Notes under the pieces: generated by a model | Told to the model about the DNA's origin: nothing | Seen by the model: only the letters and a program-made list of their open reading frames with translations | Databases searched by the model: none | Program-made: the position numbers and the translations under genes | Assembly: GCA_002375465.1 (NCBI GenBank) | Contig: DFLT01000012.1 | Coordinates: 186,485 to 250,484 of the forward strand | Length of the DNA: 64,000 nucleotides | Reading direction: 5' to 3' | From: Alphaproteobacteria bacterium UBA3612 | GTDB lineage: Bacteria > Pseudomonadota > Alphaproteobacteria > Sphingomonadales > Sphingomonadaceae | Shown here: positions 23,443 to 32,680 of the stretch, in pieces | Numbering within the stretch: the stretch's first letter is position 1 | Layout: every line of letters begins with the position of its first letter

Positions 23443-24386
23443 ACGGCGTTCCATCGCGCGGCACCCTGATGCGGCGGGCGGCCATCGCCTCGGTCGCGGC
23501 TGCGCTGCTGTTGCTTGTTGCAAAGGTCTGGGCGCATGCGGAAACGGGATCGGTGGCGATTCTGGGGTCGCTCGCCGACACGGGTCTCGACCTGATCGCC
23601 TCGCTCGTGACCTTCTTCGCGGTACGCGTTGCTGCCGAGCCAGCCGACCGGGAACACCGATTTGGCCATGGCAAGGCAGAGGCGATCTCGGCACTGTTTC
23701 AGGTCATGCTGATCGGGATCAGTGCGCTGGCCGTCGCCGTACAGGCCGTCCGCCGGCTGATCGACCCTCAACCGGTTGCGGCGCCAGAGGCCGGAATCGG
23801 CGTGTCCCTCTTCGCAATTCTGGTCACCCTGCTGCTGGTCGTCTATCAGCGGCGGATCGCCCGCGCGACACAGTCACTGGCGATTGAGACCGATCGTCTC
23901 CATTACCAGTCCGACCTTGCCCTCAATGTGGCGGTTATCGCGGCGCTGGTTCTTGCGGGATTCGGACTAGAGGGCGCAGATCCCGTTTTCGGCCTCGCAA
24001 TTGCCGCCTGGTTCGCCTGGACGGCCTATGGCGGCGGCAGGCGCGCCGTCGACATGCTGATGGACCGCGAATGGCCCGAACTGCAACGCCAGCAATTGCT
24101 GAACATGGTGGCGATCATGCCTGATGTGCACGGCGTGCATGAACTGCGCACGCGGCGCGCGGGCGACCAGGACTTCGTTCAGTTCCACATGTGGGTCGAC
24201 CCCGACCTGACCGTGGCGGAAGCGCACGAGATTTCCGACAGGGTGGAGGCTGCCGTGCTGAAGGCCTATCCCGGCACCGAATTGCTGATTCATGTCGATC
24301 CGCGGGGCCATATGGACGACAGCGAAGTAGAGGAGGACCATTTTTGTCAGATCGATCCAGAAGCACAGCTTCCTTCCGCCACATAG
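23439..24386 (+). CDS. Cation diffusion facilitator, FieF-like metal exporter
   Basis: This 315-residue inner-membrane protein exports divalent metal (Zn, Fe or similar) in exchange for protons. It has six helices, the D47-T-G-L-D51 pair in helix 2 and H155-Y-Q-S-D159 in helix 5. These are equivalent to the D45/D49 and H153/D157 transport site of E. coli FieF. The C-terminal ferredoxin-like domain contains H-x-L-R-T-R-R-A-G and I-H-V-D-P. The C-terminus adds an acidic/His tail. It is coupled to pdxH (ATGA) and overlaps the phzF-like gene by 43 nt. Confidence 0.94.
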   Translation: MNGVPSRGTLMRRAAIASVAAALLLLVAKVWAHAETGSVAILGSLADTGLDLIASLVTFFAVRVAAEPADREHRFGHGKAEAISALFQVMLIGISALAVAVQAVRRLIDPQPVAAPEAGIGVSLFAILVTLLLVVYQRRIARATQSLAIETDRLHYQSDLALNVAVIAALVLAGFGLEGADPVFGLAIAAWFAWTAYGGGRRAVDMLMDREWPELQRQQLLNMVAIMPDVHGVHELRTRRAGDQDFVQFHMWVDPDLTVAEAHEISDRVEAAVLKAYPGTELLIHVDPRGHMDDSEVEEDHFCQIDPEAQLPSAT

Positions 24387-25171
24387 ACGCCTTCGCGACA
24401 GAGCCGTTCGAGGGCAACAGCGCAGCCGTCTACCGCCTCGATGCCTTCCCGCCGGACGATTTGATGCTGAAGATCGCGCGTGAGCATAATCTGGCGGAAA
24501 CCGCGTGGGTCGTGCCCGACGATAGTGGCGAGGCGGATTATCAATTGCGCTGGTTCACGCCGGCGGTCGAGGTGGAGCTGTGCGGCCATGCAACGCTCGC
24601 CTCGGGCCATGCCATTCTGTCGGATGACCCTGACCGGGACGCTGTCCGCTTTCGCACGCTGAAGGGGGCAGGCGTTCTGACCGTGGCGCGGCAGAAGGAT
24701 GGTTATTCGCTGGACCTGCCGTCGTGGGAAACGCAGCCAAAGGAGTATGATCGTCTTGCCGCTGCATTCGGCGCAGCGCCGAAGGAATTGCGTGTCACCG
24801 ATAGCGAGGGCGAGGACAGTTTCCTTGCCATCTATGATACGGCAGCGGACGTGCGCGCCCTGCGGCCCGACTTCAACGCCATGGCGCCTCTCGGCAATTA
24901 TCTGATCATAGCGACCGCCCCCGGCGACGAGCCGGGGATCGACGTGGTCAGCCGCGTTTTCGCACCGGGCGCGGGGATCAACGAGGATCCTGTTACCGGC
25001 TCCGCCCACGCGATCCTGACGCCTTATTGGGCGGACAGGCTGGGTCGCGATGAATTCCACGCCTATCAGGCGAGCGAGCGGGGCGGCCACGTTCTATGCC
25101 GGCGCAGCGGCAATCGGGCAGTTCTGACCGGCAGTTGCGTTGACGTTATTCGGGGTGAATTGCTGGTCTGA
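24344..25171 (+). CDS. PhzF-family isomerase/epimerase-like protein
   Basis: The 275-residue protein has the PhzF fold: F-R-H-I-D-A-F-A-T-E-P-F-E-G-N-S-A-A-V-Y at the start, the catalytic Glu in H-N-L-A-E-T-A-W-V, R-W-F-T-P-x-V-E-V-E-L-C-G-H-A-T-L-A-S-G-H-A in the middle, and E-D-P-V-T-G-S-A-H in the second half. The start is TTG 24344, chosen because AGGAGG (24331-24336) sits 7 nt upstream; it lies inside the CDF gene. Family members outside phenazine clusters have no settled substrate, and there are no other phenazine genes here. Confidence 0.93.
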   Translation: MSDRSRSTASFRHIDAFATEPFEGNSAAVYRLDAFPPDDLMLKIAREHNLAETAWVVPDDSGEADYQLRWFTPAVEVELCGHATLASGHAILSDDPDRDAVRFRTLKGAGVLTVARQKDGYSLDLPSWETQPKEYDRLAAAFGAAPKELRVTDSEGEDSFLAIYDTAADVRALRPDFNAMAPLGNYLIIATAPGDEPGIDVVSRVFAPGAGINEDPVTGSAHAILTPYWADRLGRDEFHAYQASERGGHVLCRRSGNRAVLTGSCVDVIRGELLV

Positions 25172-25177
25172 CGGCAC

Positions 25178-25906
25178 ATGAACGCTCCAGTGTGCGTTGC
25201 CTCGCATATGATCACCGTCGCCAGCTATAATATACATAAGGGCATCGGCCTCGACCGGCGCCGCGATCCCGAACGCATCCTTCGCGTCATCGCGGAAATG
25301 GACGCCGACATCATCGCCCTGCAGGAGGCGGACCGCCGCTTTTTCGAGCGGCGCGCCGTGGTCGACGCCGGCCTGCTGAAGGAGGGCGTCGGAGACTATA
25401 AGCATGTCGGTTTCGACATGCGTCCCAAGAGCATTGGATGGCACGGCAACGCCATTCTGGTACGCGAGGGGACAGAAATCCTGCACGCCGAGCCGCTGTG
25501 GCTGGAGACGCTGGAGCCGCGAGGTGCGGTAATGGCGGAGGTCGATATGGGGCAGGGGCCGTTGCGGATCGTCGGCATGCACCTGGACCTGTCCGGCCTG
25601 TTTCGTGTGCGGCAGCTGCGTAGCCTGCTCGACCTGATAGAGCGGCGAAAGCCGATGCCGACCATCCTGATGGGTGATACGAACGACTGGAATCGCGGGC
25701 GCAGGGCGGCGATGCCAACCTTGCCCGGGCAATATCGGATCGCTCCCTGCGGCCCCAGCTTTCACACCCGCCGGCCGACGCTTGCGCTCGACCGGATCAT
25801 TCACAGCCTGGATTTCCACTGCGATGGGTGCGGCGTCCACATGACGGCGACGTCGCAGCGTGCGAGTGACCATTTGCCGATATGGGCGCGCCTGAAACTC
25901 AGCTAA
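25178..25906 (+). CDS. Endonuclease/exonuclease/phosphatase (EEP) family hydrolase
   Basis: The 242-residue product has the EEP metal-dependent phosphodiesterase motifs: V-A-S-Y-N-I-H-K-G near 14-22, I-I-A-L-Q-E-A-D with the metal-binding Glu near 50, G-D-T-N-D-W near 166, and a final S-D-H-L-P-I-W. The sequence resembles the cardiolipin/sphingomyelinase-like branch rather than DNA-repair exonuclease III. No signal peptide is evident. ATG 25178 is used; an internal ATG at 25208 (MITVASYNIHKG) is a strong alternative because it starts at the first conserved strand. Confidence 0.9.
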   Translation: MNAPVCVASHMITVASYNIHKGIGLDRRRDPERILRVIAEMDADIIALQEADRRFFERRAVVDAGLLKEGVGDYKHVGFDMRPKSIGWHGNAILVREGTEILHAEPLWLETLEPRGAVMAEVDMGQGPLRIVGMHLDLSGLFRVRQLRSLLDLIERRKPMPTILMGDTNDWNRGRRAAMPTLPGQYRIAPCGPSFHTRRPTLALDRIIHSLDFHCDGCGVHMTATSQRASDHLPIWARLKLS

Positions 25907-25919
25907 ACCTCGGGAAAGT

Positions 25920-27038
25920 CTAGGCGGCGAGGTCCGCCAGCGCGGGTTCGGTTGCTGCGATCCATCCGCCGCCAAGAACACGGTCGCCATCATAGATGAC
26001 GCCCGCCTGTCCCGGCGCCACGCCATATTCGGGCGCGGCGAAGTGAAGCCGTTCACCGTCGAACAGGGCCGGGGTCGGCTTTGCCATTGAGCGGATCTTC
26101 GCGCCCACCTGCAAGCCGCCCTCGGGTATGTCTCCCCCCAGCCAATTTATGTCGGAGAGGGCGACGCTGGCGACGCCCAGGGCTTCACGCGGCCCCACCA
26201 CCAGTCGATGTGTCTTGGGTTCCAGCCGCACGACGTACAGCGGCGCTGCCTGCCCGCCGACGTCGATGCCCTTGCGCTGCCCAACCGTGAAGTGGACCAG
26301 ACCGTCATGCCGACCGAGGGTTCGACCGTTCAGGTCGACAATATCGCCGGGCATTGCCGTTTCTGGCCGCAGTTTCTTGACCAGACCAGCATAGTCGCCG
26401 GTCGGGACAAAGCAGATATCCTGGCTGTCCGGCTTGTTCGCGATGGCAAGGTGCAGGCGGCGGGCATGTTCGCGCACCTCTGCCTTGTCCATGTCCCCCA
26501 GCGGGAAGCGCAGAAAATCCAGTTGCGCCCGGTTCGTCGCGAACAGGAAATAGCTTTGGTCGCGGGCGGGATCGATGGCGCGGTGCAGTTCCGCGCTGCC
26601 GTTTCGTTCCACCCGCCGCACATAATGCCCTGTCGCCAGCGCATCCGCGCCCAGGTCGCGCGCCACCGTCAGCAGGTCGCGAAATTTCACCGTCTGGTTA
26701 CAGCGCACGCACGGAATAGGCGTTTCGCCGCGCGCATAGCTGTCCGCGAAATCGTCTATCACGCTGTCGCGAAACGCGCTTTCATAATCCAGAACGTAAT
26801 GCGGGATACTGATGCGATCCGCGACGCGCCGCGCATCGTGAATGTCGCTGCCCGCGCAGCAGGTTTTTGAGGAGGGGACCGCGGCGCCATGATCGTAAAG
26901 TTGCAGGGTGACGCCGATCGTCTCGTACCCGGCTTCGGCCACCAGCGCCGCGACCACGGAGGAATCGACGCCGCCTGACATCGCGACGACGATGCGTTTC
27001 CCCTTTGCGGGGCCGGGAAGCTGCAGGTCGAGGGCCAT
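25920..27038 (-). CDS. mnmA: tRNA-specific 2-thiouridylase
   Basis: MnmA puts sulfur on U34 of tRNA-Lys, -Glu and -Gln. The 372-residue protein has the PP-loop V-A-M-S-G-G-V-D-S-S at 18-27. The catalytic cysteines are C113 (P-C-V-R-C-N) and the one in S-Q-D-I-C-F-V near residue 211. An extra Cys pair T-C-C-A-G-S-D at 60-61 is common in alphaproteobacterial MnmA. The start is ATG 27038, at the normal family N-terminus; a longer frame exists upstream. It ends 13 nt from the convergent EEP gene. Confidence 0.96.
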   Translation of the reverse strand: MALDLQLPGPAKGKRIVVAMSGGVDSSVVAALVAEAGYETIGVTLQLYDHGAAVPSSKTCCAGSDIHDARRVADRISIPHYVLDYESAFRDSVIDDFADSYARGETPIPCVRCNQTVKFRDLLTVARDLGADALATGHYVRRVERNGSAELHRAIDPARDQSYFLFATNRAQLDFLRFPLGDMDKAEVREHARRLHLAIANKPDSQDICFVPTGDYAGLVKKLRPETAMPGDIVDLNGRTLGRHDGLVHFTVGQRKGIDVGGQAAPLYVVRLEPKTHRLVVGPREALGVASVALSDINWLGGDIPEGGLQVGAKIRSMAKPTPALFDGERLHFAAPEYGVAPGQAGVIYDGDRVLGGGWIAATEPALADLAA

Positions 27039-27212
27039 TAAAGCGCGGATAACATGGCACCGGCCTCTCACGCCACCCCGCCCACGGGAATGACACGGTA
27101 AAAAAGACAATCGGCGGTTAGCTAATTTCTAACCGTGTGGCGCGATAAGACTGAATCCATGGAGCAAGAAGATCCAAATGAGTCTGTATGGGGCGAAGAT
27201 CCCGGGAGTAAC

Positions 27213-27509
27213 ATGTTAGAAAATCAAGACTTCAAGCCAGCCTCCGTCATTGGTCCCCTGGGCGAACCGATCACGATGGACGATCTGCCACCCCCGTCGA
27301 CCCGTCGCTGGGTCGTGCGCAGAAAGGCCGAAGTGGTCGCCGCAGTGAAGGGCGGGATGATGACGATCGACGAGGCATGCGAACGCTATGACCTCAGCCT
27401 GGAGGAGTTCACATCCTGGCAACGGGCGGTGGACCGTGCGGGTCTCGCGGGTCTGCGCGTGACGCGTACGCAACATTATCGCGCGCTGTTCGAGCGTCAG
27501 GACGGGTAG
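27213..27509 (+). CDS. sciP: SciP-type CtrA inhibitor (DUF1153)
   Basis: SciP binds CtrA in alphaproteobacteria and blocks transcription of CtrA-activated cell-cycle and flagellar genes. The 98-residue product contains V-I-G-P-L-G-E-P-I-T-M-D-D-L-P-P-P then R-R-W-V-V-R-R-K-A-E-V-V-A-A-V-K-G-G, and a helix-turn-helix with D-E-A-C-E-R-Y-D-L-S-L-E-E-F. All are hallmark DUF1153 blocks. I choose ATG 27213 because GGGAG lies just before it; ATG 27159 or GTG 27135 would add an acidic extension. It stands alone between mnmA and aroC. The function is transferred from Caulobacter. Confidence 0.93.
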   Translation: MLENQDFKPASVIGPLGEPITMDDLPPPSTRRWVVRRKAEVVAAVKGGMMTIDEACERYDLSLEEFTSWQRAVDRAGLAGLRVTRTQHYRALFERQDG

Positions 27510-27590
27510 GTCGAACCTGCAATTCGACTTCCGATTCGTGGAGATGGAAATGATTGATTAGGGCCTGCCGCCGCGCCAAGAGCGGCCCTC

Positions 27591-28649
27591 ATGTCATTTA
27601 ATACATTCGGACGCGCATTTCGCTTTACCAGCTGGGGGGAATCCCACGGGCCTGCCCTGGGGGTCGTCATCGATGGGTGCCCCCCCGGCATCCACCTGGG
27701 CGAAGCGGACATTCAGCCCTATCTGGATGCGCGCAAACCGGGCCAGTCCCGCTTCACGACGCAGCGGCAGGAGGCGGACGAGGTTCGTATTCTGTCGGGC
27801 GTATTCGAGGGGCGCACGACCGGCACGCCGATCAGCCTGATGATCGAAAATACCGACCAGCGGTCGAAGGATTATGGCGACATCGCCCGGAAATACCGGC
27901 CCGGTCACGCCGATTACGCCTATGACGCCAAATATGGCCTTCGCGACTATAGGGGCGGGGGCCGCTCCAGCGCGCGGGAAACCGCGGCACGCGTGGCGGC
28001 GGGGGCCGTCGCGCGCAAGGTGATTCCGCACGTCGGCATTCTTGGTCATGTGGTCGAATTGGGCGGCGACCGCGTCAGCGGCTTCGACGCAGCGGAAATT
28101 TCCCGAAATCCCTTCTGGTGCGCGGATGCTGCTGCCGCCTCCAGATGGGAGGGGGCGCTGGATGCCGCGCGAAAGTCCGGTTCCTCGCTGGGGGCGATAG
28201 TGGAAATTCTCGCCGACGGCGTTCCCGCCGGATGGGGCAGTCCGATCTACGCCAAGCTGGATAGCGAGCTGGGCAGCGCCATGATGTCGATCAACGCGGT
28301 GAAGGGCATGGAAATCGGCGATGGTTTCGACGCCGCGCGCCTGACCGGAGAGCAGAACGCCGACGCGATGCGCCCCGGCGACCCGCCCGTGTTCGACAGC
28401 AATCATGCGGGCGGCACGGCGGGCGGCATCTCGACGGGACAGCAGATTGTCTGCCGCATCGCGCTGAAGCCGACATCATCCATCCTGACGCCGGTTGAAA
28501 CGATCGACCGCGACGGGGCGGCAACGGAGATCCGTACGAAGGGGCGGCATGACCCCTGCGTAGGCATCCGTGCCGTTCCGGTGGCAGAGGCGATGATGGC
28601 GCTGGTGCTGGCCGACGCGTTCCTGATGCATCGCGCACAGGTGGGCTAG
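27591..28649 (+). CDS. aroC: Chorismate synthase
   Basis: AroC makes chorismate from EPSP using reduced FMN without net redox change. The 352-residue protein has G-E-S-H-G-P-A-L-G near 17-25, the signature R-Y-R-P-G-H-A-D-Y-A-Y near residue 101, and R-G-G-G-R-S-S-A-R-E-T-A-A-R-V-A near 120-135. A late H-A-G-G-T-A-G-G-I-S-T-G-Q completes the family pattern. It is a single gene, followed 48 nt later by valS on the same strand. Confidence 0.97.
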   Translation: MSFNTFGRAFRFTSWGESHGPALGVVIDGCPPGIHLGEADIQPYLDARKPGQSRFTTQRQEADEVRILSGVFEGRTTGTPISLMIENTDQRSKDYGDIARKYRPGHADYAYDAKYGLRDYRGGGRSSARETAARVAAGAVARKVIPHVGILGHVVELGGDRVSGFDAAEISRNPFWCADAAAASRWEGALDAARKSGSSLGAIVEILADGVPAGWGSPIYAKLDSELGSAMMSINAVKGMEIGDGFDAARLTGEQNADAMRPGDPPVFDSNHAGGTAGGISTGQQIVCRIALKPTSSILTPVETIDRDGAATEIRTKGRHDPCVGIRAVPVAEAMMALVLADAFLMHRAQVG

Positions 28650-28697
28650 CACAGCACTCTGTTGCCGCAGCGCAGCATCCTTGGCAGAGGGCGATTC

Positions 28698-31403
28698 ATG
28701 ACCGAAATCCCCAAAACCTTCGACCCCGCCGAAATCGAATCCCGCTGGTACGCGCAGTGGGAGTCCGCTGGTGCCTTCCGCCCCGAACGCCCGGGCGCCG
28801 AACCGTGGACGCTGGTGAACCCGCCGCCCAATGTGACGGGCAATCTGCACATCGGTCACGCGCTTGATAATACGCTGCAGGATGTGATGGTGCGCCATGC
28901 CCGCATGCGGGGGCGGGATGCCAAATGGGTGGTCGGCACCGACCATGCCGGCATCGCCACGCAAATGGTGGTAGAGCGGCAGCTGAATGCGAAGCAGCAG
29001 AAGCGTACCGATTTCACGCGCGACGAGTTCATCGCGAAGGTCTGGGACTGGAAACAGGAATCCGGCGGCAACATTACCGGCCAGTTGCGTCGCCTCGGCT
29101 GTTCGATGGACTGGGCGAACGAGCAGTTTACGATGGACCCGCATTTCGCGGAAGCGGTCACAAAGGTGTTCGTCGACCTCTATAATGATGGGCTGATTTA
29201 TCGCGACAAGCGGCTGGTAAATTGGGATCCCGGCCTGAAGACCGCCATTTCCGATCTGGAGGTGGAAACGGTCGAGGTCAGCGGTCATTTCTGGCAGATC
29301 AGATACCCGCTGGCGGACGGAGCGACGCTGGCGGATGGCGGCGATCATATTGTCGTTGCGACGACCCGCCCGGAAACGATGTTCGCCGACATGGTCGTTG
29401 CGGTGCACCCCGAGGATGCCCGCTACGCATCCGCCATCGGCAAGGAGATCGAACAGCCCCTTACCGGGCGCCGGCTCAAGATCGTCGCCGACGAACATGC
29501 CGATCCGGAACTCGGCTCCGGTGCGGTGAAGATCACGCCCGGCCATGATTTCAACGATTTCGACGTTGGTAAGCGCGCCGGCATCGCGCCCGCCGATATG
29601 CTCAACATGTTCGACGCCGATGCACATGTCGTCCAGACGGCAGACGGACTGATTCCCGACGAGTTTCTGGGCCTTGACAGGTTCGATGCCCGCAAGCTGG
29701 TTGTTGAAAAACTGAAGGCGGAAGGTGTCCTGATCCCGCACGTCGTCACGACGAAGGAAGGCGAACAAGAGGAGCACGACGCCGAACCGCGAAAGATCCA
29801 GACGCCCTATGGCGATCGATCCGGCGTGGTGATCGAGCCCTGGTTGACCGACCAATGGTATGTCGACGCCGAAGCGCTGGCGAAGCGACCCATTGAGGCG
29901 GTGCGTTCGGGCGATATTCAGATCGTGCCAAAGACCTGGGAAAAGACCTTTTTCAACTGGATGGAGAATATCCAGCCTTGGTGCGTGTCGCGGCAATTAT
30001 GGTGGGGGCACCGCATTCCCGCATGGTATGACGAAAATGGCAAAGCCTATGTCGCCATGACAGAGGACGCCGCGCAGGAACAGGCGGGTTCCGCACAGCT
30101 TCGACGCGACGACGATGTTCTCGACACCTGGTTCTCCTCGGCTCTGTGGCCGTTCGCGACGCAGGGCTGGCCGAAGGAGGATGTGAAGGGGCAGGGGCGT
30201 TATCCGAACGACCTCCTCATATCGGGGTTCGACATTCTGTTCTTCTGGGATGCCCGCATGATGATGATGGGCATGCATTTGCTGGGGGAGGTGCCGTTTC
30301 GGCAGCTTTATCTGCATGGGCTTGTCCGTGCCGCAGACGGCCAGAAAATGTCGAAGTCGAAGGGCAATACCTCCGACCCGCTGGAACTGATCGACCAATA
30401 TGGCGCGGATGCGCTGCGCTTTTTCATGACGGCGATGGAAAGCCAGGGTCGCGATATCAAGATGGATGTCGCCCGGATCGAGGGCTATCGCAATTTCGCG
30501 ACAAAGCTGTGGAATGCCGCGCGTTTTGCACAAGGATATGGCATCGGTGCCAGTCAGACGCTCGCGCCGCCCGCCGCGACCAGCGCCGTCAATAAGTGGA
30601 TTATCGGCGAAACGATCCGCACGGCCCAGAAAATCGACCTGGCAATCGCCGATCTTCGTTTCGACGCCTATGCCGATGCGATCTACCATTTTGCCTGGAA
30701 CCGCTTCTGCGACTGGTATCTGGAACTGATCAAACCTGTCCTGCAAGGGGAGGACGAGGCAGCGAAGGAGGAAACCCGCGCCGTCGCCGGCTGGGTCCTC
30801 GATCAGATTCTGGTGCTCCTGCACCCTGTCATGCCCTTCATCACGGAGGAGCTGTGGCACAAGATGGGCGCACGGCCCTACAGCTTGATCCACGCCAAAT
30901 GGGTGGAGGCAGATAGTCGTTCGATCGACAAGGAGGCGGCAGCAGAGGTTGATTGGCTGATCGACCTGATCGGCGCCATCCGCTCCAGCCGCAGCGAGCT
31001 CAACGTGCCTGCAGGCGCGAAACTGCCCCTGTATGTCCGGGAAGCCGATGCAGAAACGCAGGCGCGCCTTACCCGCAACCGCGACATGATCGAGCGCCTT
31101 GCCCGCGCAGAGGGGATTTCCACCGAGCCGGCGCCCGAAGGGGGATCGGCGCAGATCCTCGTCGGCGAGGCGACTTATGTCATTCCGCTGGAGGGGGTCG
31201 TCGACCTTGCTGCCGAAAGCGCACGCCTCGCGAAAACGGTCGATGCCGCCGAAAAGGAGATTAAGAGCATCGAGGGACGCCTCGGCAACCCCAATTTCCG
31301 CGAAAAGGCAAAACCGGAAGTCGTGGCGGAAACAGAGGAGAAGCTGGTTGAGCGGCAATTGGAGGTGCGACGTTTGCGCGCAGCTTTAGATCGCCTCGCC
31401 TAG
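28698..31403 (+). CDS. valS: Valyl-tRNA synthetase
   Basis: ValS charges tRNA-Val. The 901-residue class I enzyme has P-P-P-N-V-T-G-N-L-H-I-G-H-A (HIGH motif, near 42-55), the editing domain, K-M-S-K-S-K-G-N near residue 550, the anticodon domain, and a C-terminal coiled-coil arm (last 65 residues, E-I-K-S-I-E-G-R-L-G-N-P-N-F). I start at ATG 28698 (MTEIPKTFDPAEIESRWY), the normal N-terminus, rather than an upstream codon. A large antisense frame here is a codon shadow. Confidence 0.98.
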   Translation: MTEIPKTFDPAEIESRWYAQWESAGAFRPERPGAEPWTLVNPPPNVTGNLHIGHALDNTLQDVMVRHARMRGRDAKWVVGTDHAGIATQMVVERQLNAKQQKRTDFTRDEFIAKVWDWKQESGGNITGQLRRLGCSMDWANEQFTMDPHFAEAVTKVFVDLYNDGLIYRDKRLVNWDPGLKTAISDLEVETVEVSGHFWQIRYPLADGATLADGGDHIVVATTRPETMFADMVVAVHPEDARYASAIGKEIEQPLTGRRLKIVADEHADPELGSGAVKITPGHDFNDFDVGKRAGIAPADMLNMFDADAHVVQTADGLIPDEFLGLDRFDARKLVVEKLKAEGVLIPHVVTTKEGEQEEHDAEPRKIQTPYGDRSGVVIEPWLTDQWYVDAEALAKRPIEAVRSGDIQIVPKTWEKTFFNWMENIQPWCVSRQLWWGHRIPAWYDENGKAYVAMTEDAAQEQAGSAQLRRDDDVLDTWFSSALWPFATQGWPKEDVKGQGRYPNDLLISGFDILFFWDARMMMMGMHLLGEVPFRQLYLHGLVRAADGQKMSKSKGNTSDPLELIDQYGADALRFFMTAMESQGRDIKMDVARIEGYRNFATKLWNAARFAQGYGIGASQTLAPPAATSAVNKWIIGETIRTAQKIDLAIADLRFDAYADAIYHFAWNRFCDWYLELIKPVLQGEDEAAKEETRAVAGWVLDQILVLLHPVMPFITEELWHKMGARPYSLIHAKWVEADSRSIDKEAAAEVDWLIDLIGAIRSSRSELNVPAGAKLPLYVREADAETQARLTRNRDMIERLARAEGISTEPAPEGGSAQILVGEATYVIPLEGVVDLAAESARLAKTVDAAEKEIKSIEGRLGNPNFREKAKPEVVAETEEKLVERQLEVRRLRAALDRLA

Positions 31404-31616
31404 CAGGCGGTCGGCCGGCCCGTCGGATCGAAAGGTGGAGGCATTAGGGAGGCTTGGACGCCCCGCTGGTGGGTTGGGCCCGGCGGGTGGACTAAAGTTC
31501 CGTTTCTTGTACGAAACATTATCCCATGTTATGCAGGCGGCGATACGGAAACTTAATCCGTAATATGTTTAATCTGCGGGTGATCTTCGTCACGGGGATT
31601 GCCTGATGGGAATGGA

Positions 31617-32640
31617 ATGAAAATGTCTCGCGTGCTGATCGCTTCGCTCGTCGGCCTTGCTGCCGGCGTATCTACCTCCGCCACCGCCGGCCCCATTGAG
31701 GGCCTGGAGGTGATGCGTACCTATAACCTCGTCACTCTCGGCAACCTGCAGAATTCTTCTGAGGTCGAGGGCCGCACCCATGTTGGCGGCAATCTTTCCG
31801 GGTCGTCGAACTACAATGTCGGCGGCGCAGGCTTTCAGGCAGCAGGCGACGCGCCGAAGCTGCAGGTCGGCGGCAATATCGGCAGTGGCTGGCAGAATAT
31901 TCAGGGTGGCGGTTCGGTCGTCGCCGGCGGCAATATCAGCCAGATCAACCTGAATGGCGGCTATTACACGGTAAAGGCCGGCGGCGCGATCAGTGGCGTC
32001 AATGCCAATGGCAACAGCCTTCAGTCGAATGCGGCTGTCGACGTGCCCATGTTCGACGACGATTTTCTGTCCCTTTCGACCGCGCTCGCCTCTCTCTCTG
32101 ACACGGGTGGGTCCACCACCATTCAGGGACAGAATCGTATCTTCAACCCCGTCGCGGATCAGAATGGCGTCGCCGTTTTCAACGTTGACAGCCTTACCAA
32201 TCTGCTCGCCAGCAATGGCAACGACATCGTCAGCGGTCTGGGTTTCGGCGCGGGCAGCAGTGACCTGGACACGATCGTCATCAACGTCGCGGATACGGAA
32301 TTTTCCCTGCAGGAACGGTGCCAATGAAGCCCTTGGCTCGACGATCATCTGGAATTTCGTCAATGCGGAGCGTCTGACGTTCAACCGTGAATTCTGGGGT
32401 TCCGTACTCGCACCGAAAGCGTTCGGTACGAACAACAGCCCGATCAACGGCAGCGTCGTGTTCGGCAGTGCCAATCTGAACAGCGAGATTCACCTCGGCA
32501 CCTATTCCGGCAATAATCTCAGCTTCGAAGAGGAACTGCCGCCCGGCGAGGTCCCCGCACCCGCCGCCCTCGCCCTTTTCGGTCTTGGCATCGCAGGTGT
32601 CGCCGGGCTGCGCGTTCGCTCAAAGCTGGCCGCATCCTAG
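31617..32640 (+). pseudogene. Choice-of-anchor A family PEP-CTERM protein, interrupted by a one-base frameshift
   Basis: The 5' part encodes a signal peptide (M-K-M-S-R-V-L-I-A-S-L-V-G-L-A-A-G-V) and Gly/Asn-rich strands (E-G-R-T-H-V-G-G-N-L, V-G-G-N-I-G-S-G, V-V-A-G-G-N-I) of a choice-of-anchor A domain. That frame stops at 32327. The same domain continues in the next frame from about 32314 (N-G-A-N-E-A-L-G-S-T-I-I-W-N-F, then F-W-G-S-V-L-A-P-K-A). It ends in V-P-A-P-A-A-L-A-L-F-G-L-G-I-A-G plus basic residues, a PEP-CTERM sorting signal. Removing one G at 32313 in CTGCAGGAACGG restores one frame of 340 residues. The exported, exosortase-processed adhesin or matrix protein is thus either a fresh pseudogene or carries a base-call error; there is no homopolymer run. 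Confidence 0.8.
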
Positions 32641-32650
32641 GACGCGCAGA

Positions 32651-32680
32651 CATGGCGATGATCGTCAGATCATCGCCATG
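32651..32680. terminator. Perfect 13-bp hairpin across the fabG stop codon, between convergent genes
   Basis: CATGGCGATGATC (32651-32663) and GATCATCGCCATG (32668-32680) form a perfect stem with loop GTCA. The right arm is the last codons of fabG (M-A-M-I) and the loop contains its stop. It sits between the convergent PEP-CTERM gene and fabG and could act as a two-way terminator, but neither side has a clear T run. Confidence 0.5.

Noticed and set aside
28476..31358. Two long minus-strand open frames opposite aroC and valS
   Set aside because: Shadows of valS and aroC; both real genes have intact catalytic motifs over the whole length.
32300..32330. Programmed +1 frameshift in the PEP-CTERM gene
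   Set aside because: No slippery run, rare codon or stop codon at the shift point; the first frame continues several codons beyond it. A mutation or base-call error is simpler.
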